NCBI GenBank assembly: GCA_023415825.1 | Contig: JAEZJF010000022.1 | Coordinates: 558,001 to 622,000, forward strand | Direction of reading: 5' to 3' | Length of the DNA stretch: 64,000 nucleotides | Source: Bacillota bacterium | Lineage (GTDB): Bacteria > Bacillota > Clostridia > DSM-8532 | Shown: piece after piece, positions 48,663 to 57,974 of the stretch | Layout: each line of letters opens with the position of its first letter | How positions within the stretch are numbered: the stretch's first letter is position 1 | The notes under the pieces: generated by a model | What the model was told of the DNA's origin: nothing | The model's input: only the letters and a program-made list of their open reading frames with translations | Databases searched by the model: none | Program-made: the position numbers and the translations under genes

Positions 48663-49307
48663 ATGGTTCAAACACAGCGAATTAAAAACCGTGGGTTCTT
48701 GTTCTCCTGGGATACTTTTGGAGACTATCTTTTAAATCTTTATCTTATAAAAGGAGCCAACAGAAACTATATTATTGATTCAGGCCTTGGATCAGCATGC
48801 ATTGAGCCTATAGCGGCGCTTCTTGAGGCAGAAAAGCCCATTATCCTTATCAATACCCATTGTCACTGGGATCATGTCTGGGGAAACGCAGCTTTGGAAA
48901 AAGCAACCATCATCTCCCATACCTACTGTTACAGAAAGCTTGAAGAAGAATGGGATGCAATGCTTAAAAAGCATGAAGGCTACCGATACGGGGTGGTGCA
49001 AAAGCGATTGCCAGATATGACCTTTAATTCTGAGCTCTATTTTCCTGATGATATGATCCGACTCTTTCATACTCCCGGCCATACGGTAGATTCCATCAGT
49101 ATTCTTGATGAGGCTGAGGGTGTTTTGAACTGCGGTGATAATGTTGGGGATACTCTGGAAGAAATCATCCCCAGCATTTATGATACAAAGGCTCATTATA
49201 TTGATAGCCTCAGAAACTATCAAAAACTTGATTTTGATACCGTGATCTCGGGGCATAATCAAGTATTAGGAAGGGATGTCATTTCAAACATCCTCAGTAT
49301 ATTGTAA
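48663..49307 (+). CDS. Metallo-beta-lactamase-fold hydrolase
   Basis: 214 aa. Zinc motif HCHWDH at 66-71, later His in FHTPGHTVDSI, Asp in LNCGDNVGD and His in VISGHN make a complete MBL site with two metals. The family covers glyoxalase II-type thioesterases and lactonases. ATG at 48663 has AAAGGAG at 7 to 8 nt, that site being the end of a short leader frame. The DUF2007 gene follows after 13 bp. Confidence 0.92.
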   Translation: MVQTQRIKNRGFLFSWDTFGDYLLNLYLIKGANRNYIIDSGLGSACIEPIAALLEAEKPIILINTHCHWDHVWGNAALEKATIISHTYCYRKLEEEWDAMLKKHEGYRYGVVQKRLPDMTFNSELYFPDDMIRLFHTPGHTVDSISILDEAEGVLNCGDNVGDTLEEIIPSIYDTKAHYIDSLRNYQKLDFDTVISGHNQVLGRDVISNILSIL

Positions 49308-49320
49308 AGGAGTGTTTCAT

Positions 49321-49740
49321 ATGGCTGATGAAGTGAAAATCGGTAATGAAGATGCTTCCGAGGTCGATCGGACATATTTGATAACCGTTGACGATACGGT
49401 TGAAGCCGATATTTTGGAATCCAAGCTAAAAGCCAGTGGAATTCCGGTATTCAGGGAGTATCGGGAAACTGGTGCCTATCTAACCCTTGTATTGGGTAAG
49501 TCCTCATTCGGTGTTGACATGTTTGTTCCGAAAGATCGTTTTGAGGAAGCAAGGAATATTCTTGAATCGGCACAGGATATCAAGGATGAGGATATCCTTT
49601 CCGACCCCTCTTTCTCGGATGAGTCCCTGAAAGAAGCCAATGAAGAGTTTCTTAAAAAGTTGGACAGGCGAACCTGGTGGATGGCCATTTTTTTCTTTGC
49701 TGCAGTTGCAGTCCTCATCTTTTTCATCATAACGCGTTAA
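49321..49740 (+). CDS. DUF2007-domain protein with C-terminal membrane anchor
   Basis: 139 aa. Residues about 16-85 have the DUF2007 (GlnB-like signal-transducing) pattern: VEADILESKLKASGIPVFRE, then FGVDMFVPKDRFEEARNIL. A single helix (about 118-137) anchors it with the domain in the cytosol. ATG at 49321 follows AAAGGAG at 8 nt; a longer frame overlaps the MBL gene. Function unknown; cotranscription with the MBL hydrolase is likely. Confidence 0.85.
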   Translation: MADEVKIGNEDASEVDRTYLITVDDTVEADILESKLKASGIPVFREYRETGAYLTLVLGKSSFGVDMFVPKDRFEEARNILESAQDIKDEDILSDPSFSDESLKEANEEFLKKLDRRTWWMAIFFFAAVAVLIFFIITR

Positions 49741-49811
49741 TGGGGAGATAGAGGTAATGAGCCTTATGCCCCCCAGATGAAGTTTTATGTTGAATATACC
49801 TATTAAGATGA

Positions 49812-49953
49812 TTATAATAATCTTACCCGTTACCGAAATCAAAGATTTCGAACGGGTGCCCAAATTGTTGAAACACTTTGTGTTATAATAATCTTACCCG
49901 AATCAAAGATTTCGAACGGGTACCCAAGTTATTGAAACACTTTGTGTTATAAT
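49812..49953 (+). repeat. Tandem 64/71-bp repeat with hairpin and extended -10 promoter, upstream of asnS
   Basis: Unit 1 is 49812-49882, unit 2 49883-49946; the difference is a 7-nt insert (TTACCGA) in unit 1. Each unit has ACCCG...CGGGT arms with AATCAAAGATTTCG in between, and ends TTGAAACACTTTGTGTTATAAT, where TGTTATAAT is an extended -10 box. Unit 1 makes a strong stem (CGAAATC/GATTTCG plus ACCCGTT/AACGGGT); unit 2 a weaker one. Confidence 0.8.
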
Positions 49954-50019
49954 TAGAAAATAACAAATAACACATGACCCAAAATACACAAGATTATGAG
50001 TAGTGGAGTTGATTCAGAA

Positions 50020-51411
50020 ATGGCGAGAATCGAGATACGAAAACTAAACACCTCCTACCGTGAGCTTTCTGATAAGGAAGTTCTGGTTTGTGGTTGGGTG
50101 CGCACTATCCGTGATACCAAAACCTTTGGCTTTATCGAAATAAATGACGGTTCCTTTTTTAAGAACCTCCAGGTAGTCTTTGATGACAGTTTGCCAAATT
50201 TCCTGGAGATTGCAAGATTGAATGTAGGAAGTTCCATCCGGGTAACAGGACGTATTGTTGAGACTCCTCAGGCTAAACAGCCCTATGAGATCAAGGCGAC
50301 GGCAATCGAAGTGGAAGGCGCATCCATCCCTGAATACCCTCTTCAGAAAAAGCGCCATACCTTTGAGTATTTGAGGACCATCGCTCACCTGCGTCCGAGA
50401 ACCAATACCTTCTCAGCTGTGTTCAAGGTTCGTTCGGTATTGGCCTATGCCATCCATCGCTTCTTCCAAGACAGGGGCTTTGTCTATGTGCATACTCCCA
50501 TTATCACCAGCAGTGATTGTGAGGGTGCAGGGGAGATGTTCCAGGTGACCACACTGGATATGAAGAATCCGCCCAGGACCCAGGGTGGCGAGGTGGACTA
50601 CAGTGAAGATTTCTTCGGCAAGCACACCAGCCTTACCGTAAGCGGTCAACTGGCTGTTGAGCCTTATGCCATGGCCTTCGGTAGTGTGTATACCTTTGGG
50701 CCTACCTTCCGGGCAGAAAACAGCAATACCACACGCCATGCCGCAGAGTTCTGGATGATTGAGCCCGAGATAGCCTTTGCCGATCTTTCCGATGATATGA
50801 AACTGGCAGAGGATATGATCCGCTATATCATCGGTTACGTGATGGAGAATGCCAAGGAAGAGATGGATTTCTTCAATGAGTTCATTGATAAGAGCCTATA
50901 CGAAAGACTCAACAGCGTACTCAATTCGGAATTTGGCTGTATTACTTATACTGAGGCGGTTGAGCTTCTCGAAAAAAGCGGCCACCAGTTCCAATATCCT
51001 GTTAAATGGGGCTGCGACCTTCAGACAGAGCATGAGCGTTATTTAACCGAGCAAATCATGAAAAAGCCCGTATTTGTCATCAACTATCCCAAGGAGATCA
51101 AAGCCTTCTATATGAAGCTTAATGACGATAATAAGACAGTTGCGGCCATGGATCTTCTGGTGCCCGGAGTGGGGGAGATTATTGGGGGAAGCCAGCGTGA
51201 AGAGTGCCAGGAAGCTCTCGAAAAGCGCATGGAGGAGATGGGTCTCAATAAGGAAGACTATAATTGGTACCTGGACACCCGTCGTTTTGGGGGAACCCGC
51301 CATGCAGGCTTCGGACTTGGGTTCGAGCGCATGCTCATGTATATGACCGGCATGCAGAACATCCGCGACGTAGTACCTTATCCACGAACCGTTAAGAATG
51401 CTGAATTCTAA
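50020..51411 (+). CDS. asnS: Asparaginyl-tRNA synthetase
   Basis: 463 aa, the usual length for AsnRS. An OB-fold anticodon domain (VLVCGWVRTIRDTKTFGFIE) leads to the class IIb core: motif 2 FGPTFRAENSNTTRHAAEFW, motif 3 GFGLGFERMLMYMTG. The ENSNT/HAAEFWM signature is AsnRS rather than AspRS. It charges tRNA-Asn with Asn in the cytosol. ATG at 50020 has GGAG at 11 nt; ATG at 49996 has none. There is no T-box leader. Confidence 0.96.
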   Translation: MARIEIRKLNTSYRELSDKEVLVCGWVRTIRDTKTFGFIEINDGSFFKNLQVVFDDSLPNFLEIARLNVGSSIRVTGRIVETPQAKQPYEIKATAIEVEGASIPEYPLQKKRHTFEYLRTIAHLRPRTNTFSAVFKVRSVLAYAIHRFFQDRGFVYVHTPIITSSDCEGAGEMFQVTTLDMKNPPRTQGGEVDYSEDFFGKHTSLTVSGQLAVEPYAMAFGSVYTFGPTFRAENSNTTRHAAEFWMIEPEIAFADLSDDMKLAEDMIRYIIGYVMENAKEEMDFFNEFIDKSLYERLNSVLNSEFGCITYTEAVELLEKSGHQFQYPVKWGCDLQTEHERYLTEQIMKKPVFVINYPKEIKAFYMKLNDDNKTVAAMDLLVPGVGEIIGGSQREECQEALEKRMEEMGLNKEDYNWYLDTRRFGGTRHAGFGLGFERMLMYMTGMQNIRDVVPYPRTVKNAEF

Positions 51412-51429
51412 AATCTCTGATAATAAAAA

Positions 51430-51460
51430 AGGCCCGGAATTGATAGTCAATTCCGGGCCT
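51430..51460. terminator. Bidirectional terminator between asnS and the chemoreceptor
   Basis: 14-bp perfect stem AGGCCCGGAATTGA (51430-51443) with 51447-51460 and loop TAG; TTTC follows on the plus strand and TTTTTTA on the minus strand. Confidence 0.9.
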
Positions 51461-51470
51461 TTCACTTAAT

Positions 51471-53471
51471 CTATACTTTAAACTTTGAAACCATATCGGC
51501 CAATTTCTCTGAGCTGCCCTTGGAGATATTGCCCTGATGAATGACCTCATTGGCGGATTCAACAATGACGGCTACCTTCTGTGCAATATTAGATGTCCCA
51601 GAGGCACCCTCATTTGTTGCATAGGTAATTTCGTTGATTGCTTTAATCATGTTTTGTATGGAAGCTGTCAATTGCTCGGATGTCGCACTGAAATCTGTCA
51701 TGATTTGGTCAACTTGCTCCGCGTCCTTATCATATTGATCTCCTGTTTCCACCAAAGCCTCATAGTCTGCTAAAACAGTCTTATCCATAAAGCTTAAGAG
51801 ATCTTCTGAGCTCTCGGAAAGGTTCGAGACCGAAGAAACCACTTCCTGTGTAATCTTTTGGATTTCAGTAACAGCGTTCTTGGAATTTTCAGCCAGCTTT
51901 CTGATTTCGTCCGCCAGTACTGCAAAACCTTTACCGGCTTCACCCGCTCTTGCTGCCTCTATAGCTGCATTCAATGCTAAAAGATTGGTCTGGGAGGTTA
52001 TTTGCAGTATGGCACCAGTAAGTACATTGATTTGCTCCACTGCTTTTGATTGCTCTATGGCCTCTTTCAGCTGAGCTTGGGTTCGTGAATAGACGTCAAC
52101 TGCTCTTTGCTGTGATTCTCTGGCTTTATCTTTAAGCGTATTGGCTCTAATGCTTATTTCTTTGGCTGTGGTAGCTCCATCCTCCGCTTTAGCTGCTATG
52201 GATTCTATTGCTGCGTCTATCTCCAATGAAGTAGCATTCATTTCTTCAGAAGAAGCAGCTGTTTCCTCCATGCCTGCCGACAATTCCTGAGTTGTCGCAG
52301 AAACATCTTCAATATGGTTATTAAGCATGTTCATTTCTCCATTTAACGAAGAAATGGATTCAGAAACATTTTTGGATTCTTGTACAACACCGCTTACAAG
52401 TACTTTAATTGATTTTTGCATCGTATCGAGAGATCGTGTTAAGAGGCCTATTTGGTCTTTTCTTTTAATATCCTTTTCAGGTATGGACTGTGTGAAATCT
52501 CCGGTTGCTATATTGCTTAAGAGTTTGGTAGCACGCGATATGGGTCTCATGATACTGATGGCCAGGGTGACAGCAAATAAACCACCACTTACCAAGAATA
52601 TGACGGATATGATTATTGAAAAGAGCTTTAAGCTTTCAAGTCCCTCTAAAGCTTCCTCACTCGGGTCCGTTATTCCAAGAGACCAATTGGTTCCTTGGAT
52701 AGGTGCAAAGCCCATATTTTTGGTAATGCCGTTATATTTATATTCTCCTGACCCGGATTCGCCTTTTGCCATTTGTTCATGAAGCTTGGCTAAGGGAAGG
52801 AGGTCTGGAGTTGTCTTTGATTTTTCAATAATATTCTCCATTTGTAAAACGGAATCCTTGTTTTCGTGAGCCACAGTTGTACCGGAATTATTGAGCATAA
52901 ATGCCTTTCCTAATTTTCTAAAGGTAATGTCGTTAATAAAACCGCTTAAGGTGTTGCCATCTCTGATTGCTACCAAAACGGCCACTACTTGGCCATTATA
53001 CTTGATGGGAACGCTAAAAGCCATGACAACAGAGCTGCCATCTTCATCAATGAAAGGATCGGAAACATACCGTTCTCCTACCATGGGCTTTGTAAAATAA
53101 AGCTTCTCTTTAATATCAATGCTGGAAAGGTCGGTTGTTTGCATCTTTCCGCTGGTATCGGCGATGCCCATTTTGATATGTCCATATGTCATGATTTCTG
53201 CACTTAGAATATTGAGCTTTTCTCCCCAGGGTGTGTTTGGATCGTTTATTAAGCGTGTTCCTGCAAGAGTTTCAAGGTGATTCAGCTCGCTGTCAATCCG
53301 GCTTTGCACAACTTTTGCCCCTTGCTGGGCGATGCTTTGGAGAGAGTATTCGGTTTCTTTTTTCAGTGTGTCTGCTGCTATAGAATAGGACAAAAATCCA
53401 TAGCCTACGCAAATAACCAGTATGAGTAATCCAAAACTAATAGCGATTTTTGTTGTCAAACTCTTTTTCAT
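51471..53471 (-). CDS. Methyl-accepting chemotaxis protein with dCache sensor
   Basis: 666 aa. Membrane helix at about 8-30, outer double-Cache domain (about 35-280), second helix (about 285-308), HAMP, and the conserved signalling hairpin (QTNLLALNAAIEAARAGEAG, then KGFAVLADEIRKLAE). The Cache module binds small ligands such as amino acids or organic acids. ATG at 53471 follows GGGGG at about 5 nt; a longer frame to 53501 has no site. No other che gene is in the window. Confidence 0.94.
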   Translation of the reverse strand: MKKSLTTKIAISFGLLILVICVGYGFLSYSIAADTLKKETEYSLQSIAQQGAKVVQSRIDSELNHLETLAGTRLINDPNTPWGEKLNILSAEIMTYGHIKMGIADTSGKMQTTDLSSIDIKEKLYFTKPMVGERYVSDPFIDEDGSSVVMAFSVPIKYNGQVVAVLVAIRDGNTLSGFINDITFRKLGKAFMLNNSGTTVAHENKDSVLQMENIIEKSKTTPDLLPLAKLHEQMAKGESGSGEYKYNGITKNMGFAPIQGTNWSLGITDPSEEALEGLESLKLFSIIISVIFLVSGGLFAVTLAISIMRPISRATKLLSNIATGDFTQSIPEKDIKRKDQIGLLTRSLDTMQKSIKVLVSGVVQESKNVSESISSLNGEMNMLNNHIEDVSATTQELSAGMEETAASSEEMNATSLEIDAAIESIAAKAEDGATTAKEISIRANTLKDKARESQQRAVDVYSRTQAQLKEAIEQSKAVEQINVLTGAILQITSQTNLLALNAAIEAARAGEAGKGFAVLADEIRKLAENSKNAVTEIQKITQEVVSSVSNLSESSEDLLSFMDKTVLADYEALVETGDQYDKDAEQVDQIMTDFSATSEQLTASIQNMIKAINEITYATNEGASGTSNIAQKVAVIVESANEVIHQGNISKGSSEKLADMVSKFKV

Positions 53472-53517
53472 TGCTACCCCCGACAAAATAATAATTGCCA
53501 TTTGATTACATTAAAGA

Positions 53518-53546
53518 ATTATATGCCAATTTCGGCATTTGGACAA
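53518..53546 (-). promoter_or_regulatory. Chemoreceptor promoter with palindromic spacer
   Basis: Minus strand: TTGTCC (53546-53541), 17-nt spacer, TATAAT (53523-53518). The spacer holds ATGCC-N6-GGCAT. No sigma-D type motif was found. Confidence 0.6.
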
Positions 53547-53760
53547 GGATATATTATGACAATATTCGGCAAATTTCAATAAGAAGTATGACGTATGACC
53601 TTAATAGCCTTTTTCAGCTTGTATTTGGCTAAAAGTACTGCGATTTACTATAACGTTTGCTTAAATAGACCGTGACATAGCAGTCTGGTGCAAATATAAT
53701 TTAATATGGATAGGATTAAGAAAAGTCTGTTGGATTATAATAATTGGATGAGGTGACAAA

Positions 53761-54918
53761 ATGTCTTTAATTCCTTTAAAACCATTACTCGATTACGCTA
53801 CTCACCACCGAATTGCTCACGGCGCATTTAATGTCAATATGATTGCACAGGCTGAGGCGGTGGTGGAGATTCATACCATATTTAACAGTGCGGCCATCCT
53901 ACAGGGTGCTGATTTGGCCAACGCTTTTATGGGCGGCAGGGCGGACTTTATGAATGGCACTTTGGAGGACAAAAAACTTGGCGCCAAGCGTATTGCCGAT
54001 GCAGTGAAGGAGCTGGCAAAGACAACAAATATCCCCATAGTTCTTCATTTGGATCACGGTAAAAACTTTGATGCGGTAAAAGCGGCCATCGATTCCGGAT
54101 ACACGTCGGTTATGATTGACGGATCAAGCCTTCCCTATAATGATAATGTGGAGCTCACAAGAGAAGTCGTCAAATATGCACATGAGAGAGGCGTCAGTGT
54201 TGAAGGGGAGCTGGGGGTTCTTGCCGGAGTGGAGGACGATGTTTTTTCTGAGACTTCGACCTATACCAACCCCATGACCGTTTGTGATTTTTTCAAGAAA
54301 ACAGGCTGCGACTGTTTGGCCATATCCTATGGCACCAAGCACGGTGCGGTTAAGGGTGATAATATAAAGCTTAGAAAAGAGATTGCCATAGCCGCCATGG
54401 AAAACATGCGCCATGAAGGAATTGAAGGTGCTCTGGTTTCCCATGGATCATCGATGGTTCCCAAATATCTCGTGGAAGAGATCAATGAATTGGGCGGAAA
54501 GCTTAAGAATACAGGGGGAATCCCTGTGGGTGAACTTCTGGAGGTTATTCCGTGCGGGATATCCAAAATTAATATTGATACGGATATCAGGCTTGCTGTG
54601 ACCCGGAATATCCGGCGCCTTTTTAATGAGAATAGTGCTTACAGGAATGAATTATCTGATATAATGAAGCTGATGGAGTCACAACCTGATCAATTTGATC
54701 CCAGATATTATCTGGCACCTGTCATGACACCCCTCATTTGCGGAACCTATCGTGATGGTGAGGCCTGGCATGCGTTGCTCCGCAGCATAAAACGCGGGGT
54801 GATGGAGGCTGTAGGGACAGCCATTGTTCAGTTTGGCTCTGTAGGTGATGCACCAAAGATTCCGCAAATATCACTGGATGAAATGGCCGATAAGTATAAA
54901 CGGAAAAGTGGTAAGTAA
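53761..54918 (+). CDS. Class II fructose-bisphosphate aldolase, long divergent form
   Basis: 385 aa, against about 285-310 for the common bacterial enzyme. Class II features: HLDHGKNFD with the metal His, SVMIDGSSLPYNDN, EGELGVLAGVEDD, DCLAISYGTKHG and KINIDTDIRLA. The metal-binding LHGGSGIP segment reads SHGSSMVP, and there is a C-terminal extension of roughly 80 residues. It may prefer another ketose bisphosphate (tagatose or similar). Ribosome site GAGGTG at 7 nt. No glycolytic neighbours; a chromate-type transporter follows 42 bp later. Confidence 0.85.
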   Translation: MSLIPLKPLLDYATHHRIAHGAFNVNMIAQAEAVVEIHTIFNSAAILQGADLANAFMGGRADFMNGTLEDKKLGAKRIADAVKELAKTTNIPIVLHLDHGKNFDAVKAAIDSGYTSVMIDGSSLPYNDNVELTREVVKYAHERGVSVEGELGVLAGVEDDVFSETSTYTNPMTVCDFFKKTGCDCLAISYGTKHGAVKGDNIKLRKEIAIAAMENMRHEGIEGALVSHGSSMVPKYLVEEINELGGKLKNTGGIPVGELLEVIPCGISKINIDTDIRLAVTRNIRRLFNENSAYRNELSDIMKLMESQPDQFDPRYYLAPVMTPLICGTYRDGEAWHALLRSIKRGVMEAVGTAIVQFGSVGDAPKIPQISLDEMADKYKRKSGK

Positions 54919-54960
54919 CGGAAAATACATTACAGGTCGCTAGGATGGTAAAACAGCAGA

Positions 54961-56439
54961 ATGAGTGAACAGAGCAAGATGAGCATTGGTAAATTACTTT
55001 TTTCATTTTTAAAGATCGGAACCATTGGTTTTGGGGGAGGCAGTGCACTCATTCCGGTGGTTGAAAAAGAACTTGTACAGGATCAAAAGTCAATGTCCGA
55101 ACAGGACTACCTTAAACATACGGTGGTCGCTAACATTACCCCTGGTGCACTGCCGGTCAAGCTAGGTGCAACCTGCGGCTATCAGTTGAAGGGTGTTGGG
55201 GGTGCTCTTGCGGGTGCCTTTAGTGTCGCCTTTCCCGGTGTATTGTTTACAGTAGCTTTTATGGCGCTGTTTTCCATATTGGGTGAAGGTATCATCAACT
55301 ATTTCAACTATGCCTCCATCGGCATAACCGCATTCATCATATTCCTGCTTATAAGCTATGTTATAAGGACTGTTAAAGCCGGTGATATAAAAATAAACCT
55401 GGTATTGTGTTTTGCAGCTTTCGCACTTACCGGGGGGAAAGAATTGCGAGAAATCATCGGTCAGGTATTCAATATAGACTACAAGCTGCTTGGTATACCT
55501 TTATTCGATATTTCAACCATCGATCTCATTCTTATTGCTTTCTTTGTCATTCTGCTGCTGGAAAAAGTAAGATCAAAGGCAGAGCTTTTTGCTGTTTTTG
55601 CGCTTACCATTGTTTACGCTTTTTTTGCGGGCAAATCAGGAAAAGTTTTGGGACTGTATCCTTATAAAAGTCTCTTGCTGCTTTTTATGGTGGTCTTGGT
55701 CGTATTGGTCTTTATAATCAGACGTAATAAAACAGGGACGAAAAGTAAAGTAATCTTTAAAAAATCCGATTTGATTATTGTTGGGGTATTTCTGCTGATT
55801 CCCGTTATTCTTGCCCTCATGGTTCAATTTTTGATTCCCATGTCATCGGGACATAATGTGATGGATTTTCTTGTACAAGTCAGTTCGTCCACCATAACAT
55901 CCTTTGGCGGCGGAGAAGCCTATGTGTCGGTAGCTGACGGCATATTTGTACAGGGGGGCTATATAGAGCCGGATAAGTTTTATACAAGGCTGGTACCTGT
56001 GGCAAACTCATTACCTGGACCGATTCTGGTCAAAATCGCTGCTGGCATAGGGTATCTTTTTGGTGAGCAGGGCAGCGGACCACTGGTGGGATGGATCCTT
56101 TCAATGACAGCCGCAGCAATGGCCATTGGTGTATGCAGCGGCCTGGCTGTTCTGGTTATGAGTTTATACGACAGCGTAAAAGAATGGGAGTTTATAGCTA
56201 ATCTTAAAAAATACATTCTTCCTGTTATTTGCGGGATGTTGCTTTCCACATCCTGTGCCATGCTGTTTGAAAGTATGAAGATTACCGGGGAAAAGGGCAT
56301 ACCGGGCTTTGTTTCATTGCCGGCTATTCTTCTTTCGGTTTACGGTATCTACCTTCTGCATAAAAAGTTCCATCTGCATGATGTCGTGCTGCTTCTCATT
56401 GCTGCTGTGGCCAGTCTTGGGGCTTTAGTCATGATATAA
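54961..56439 (+). CDS. Chromate-transporter (CHR) family protein, two-domain
   Basis: 492 aa with two homologous halves, each starting with the CHR signature: FLKIGTIGFGGGSALIPVVE in the first and STITSFGGGEAYVSVADGIF in the second; PGALPVKLGATCGYQL and PGPILVKIAAGIGYLFGEQG are the paired conserved loops. About ten to twelve helices. Known members expel chromate; many in anaerobes have unproven substrates. The ribosome signal before 54961 is weak (AGGATGG, about 14 nt) and ATG at 54979 is an alternative. Confidence 0.85.
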   Translation: MSEQSKMSIGKLLFSFLKIGTIGFGGGSALIPVVEKELVQDQKSMSEQDYLKHTVVANITPGALPVKLGATCGYQLKGVGGALAGAFSVAFPGVLFTVAFMALFSILGEGIINYFNYASIGITAFIIFLLISYVIRTVKAGDIKINLVLCFAAFALTGGKELREIIGQVFNIDYKLLGIPLFDISTIDLILIAFFVILLLEKVRSKAELFAVFALTIVYAFFAGKSGKVLGLYPYKSLLLLFMVVLVVLVFIIRRNKTGTKSKVIFKKSDLIIVGVFLLIPVILALMVQFLIPMSSGHNVMDFLVQVSSSTITSFGGGEAYVSVADGIFVQGGYIEPDKFYTRLVPVANSLPGPILVKIAAGIGYLFGEQGSGPLVGWILSMTAAAMAIGVCSGLAVLVMSLYDSVKEWEFIANLKKYILPVICGMLLSTSCAMLFESMKITGEKGIPGFVSLPAILLSVYGIYLLHKKFHLHDVVLLLIAAVASLGALVMI

Positions 56440-56468
56440 ACTCAATATTTCAAAAATATTTTCAATAT

Positions 56469-56504
56469 AAAAAGACAGAGTGCTTATTAGCGCCCTGTCT
56501 TTTT
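56469..56504 (+). terminator. Terminator after the CHR transporter
   Basis: AAAAAGACAG (56469-56478) pairs with CTGTCTTTTT (56495-56504), extended inward with mismatches. It should also work for the minus-strand sulfatase gene. Confidence 0.8.
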
Positions 56505-56523
56505 GCAATGGTGATGAATTGCC

Positions 56524-57957
56524 TCAATGGAAGGAATCACGCGGGAATATCGTTGTGTTGAAACCTGGAAAACGGGGGATTTCGCTTGAGGAGGAAGAGT
56601 ACGGCAAGGCAGTAGGCTCTCCGTTTTTGATTATTTCCGGAGTGGTTTTCTCCATCTCACGTACCATCATCCCTTTAAGGTGTTCTTTTATTTTTCCATA
56701 TTCGGATTTATCAGCCAAATTGTGCTGTTCATAAGGATCTTCATCAAGGTTGAACAAGAGCTCTGAACCACCCAGAACGGTCCAGGTATATTTCCATCCC
56801 TTATCGATGACTGCAAAATAGCTGTTAGCGCAATTGCCATAGAAGGGGCGGCTCTCATCGTTTTTCATATGCTCCAATAGATCAACACCTGATAGTTCCT
56901 TGTTGTTTTCGATGCCACAGATTGAGAGAATGGTCGGCATCAGGTCGGCCAGCGTTACCAGCTTATTGCATTGGATACCTGCATATTTGGCATGGGATTT
57001 GCCGAATTGCATCGGAGGCTTTATGAGCAGGGGAATATGAGCAGAGCCCTCCAGAAACAGCGATTTGGCTCCCATCCTGTGATCTCCCAGCATATCGCCG
57101 TGGTCGGAGGTGAAAATGATCCAGGTATTTTCGAGCAGATTCAGCTCCCGCATCCGGGCAAAGAGGAGACCAAGGTTATAGTCGATCTGTGTGATACAGG
57201 CATAATAAGCCCGTTTGATCTGAAGCAGCTGATATTCGGACATCCGGTCCACATTATTTAGACGGTATGTGGGCTGGTAGAAGCCCAAAGGCAGCTTTTC
57301 AGCATCTTGTGACCAGTCTCCTGTAACCGGCGGAGTTAAAGGTGCATCCCGGTAAAGCTCCCAATAGGACAGATTCGGGTCGAGGGGAGGGTGGGGCTTT
57401 GTAAAGCTGGTCCATAGGAAGAACGGGCGGGTGGGATCGCGGTTTTCAATAAAATCCATGGATTTATCCACTATCCAGTGGGTAAGCGTATCGCTTTCCT
57501 CGATGGTATTAATCACCGGCTCCATTTCGTTTTCACCAATGCCATGGCTGCGGGTGGAGCTTCTTCCACGCTTGCGCATTTCATTAAAATAGTCCATGGG
57601 CAGATCTGCATGTTCTATGCCATAATGGGTACGCATGGGATGAAAATGCAGCTTACCTTCGGCACGGGTTTGATATCCGCTGCGGGTCAAAATAGCCGGA
57701 AAAGTATCATTCTCGGCCATAGGCAGCTTATTGTTGAGATTATCCAACAGCCCGTGCTCATAGGCAGGCTTTCCGGTCATGATTGTAGCCCGGGCGGGCA
57801 TGCAGATGGGGCAGTCGGAATAGCAGCTGGTAAAAGAAATACCCTCATCCACCAACCAGTTGAGATGGGGTGTGTAAATTTCTCGATTGCCCAGAGCGGC
57901 AATGGTGTCAAAGCGCTGCTGGTCGGTGGTGATGAGCAGAATATTAGGTCTTTCCAT
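56524..57957 (-). CDS. Cys-type sulfatase
   Basis: 477 aa alkaline-phosphatase-fold sulfatase. CMPAR at 52-56 is the CxPxR formylglycine site, with Cys52 as the residue to be oxidised; ILLITTDQQRFD binds calcium, and FTSDHGDMLGDH holds the later metal ligands. No signal peptide, so it acts on sulfate esters inside the cell. In anaerobes the Cys is converted by a radical-SAM maturase (anSME), not seen here. Ribosome site AAGGAGG. Last gene of a minus-strand group with a histidine kinase and a DUF3604 protein. Confidence 0.93.
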   Translation of the reverse strand: MERPNILLITTDQQRFDTIAALGNREIYTPHLNWLVDEGISFTSCYSDCPICMPARATIMTGKPAYEHGLLDNLNNKLPMAENDTFPAILTRSGYQTRAEGKLHFHPMRTHYGIEHADLPMDYFNEMRKRGRSSTRSHGIGENEMEPVINTIEESDTLTHWIVDKSMDFIENRDPTRPFFLWTSFTKPHPPLDPNLSYWELYRDAPLTPPVTGDWSQDAEKLPLGFYQPTYRLNNVDRMSEYQLLQIKRAYYACITQIDYNLGLLFARMRELNLLENTWIIFTSDHGDMLGDHRMGAKSLFLEGSAHIPLLIKPPMQFGKSHAKYAGIQCNKLVTLADLMPTILSICGIENNKELSGVDLLEHMKNDESRPFYGNCANSYFAVIDKGWKYTWTVLGGSELLFNLDEDPYEQHNLADKSEYGKIKEHLKGMMVREMEKTTPEIIKNGEPTALPYSSSSSEIPRFPGFNTTIFPRDSFH

Positions 57958-57974
57958 GTGTTTCCTCCTTATGC

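Noticed and set aside
48553..48735. 60-codon frame overlapping the MBL hydrolase start
   Set aside because: TTG start without ribosome site; the short leader and the hydrolase account for the signals here.
49741..50019. T-box riboswitch before asnS
   Set aside because: No AGGGTGGNACCGCG-type antiterminator bulge or terminator; the region is a tandem promoter-hairpin repeat.
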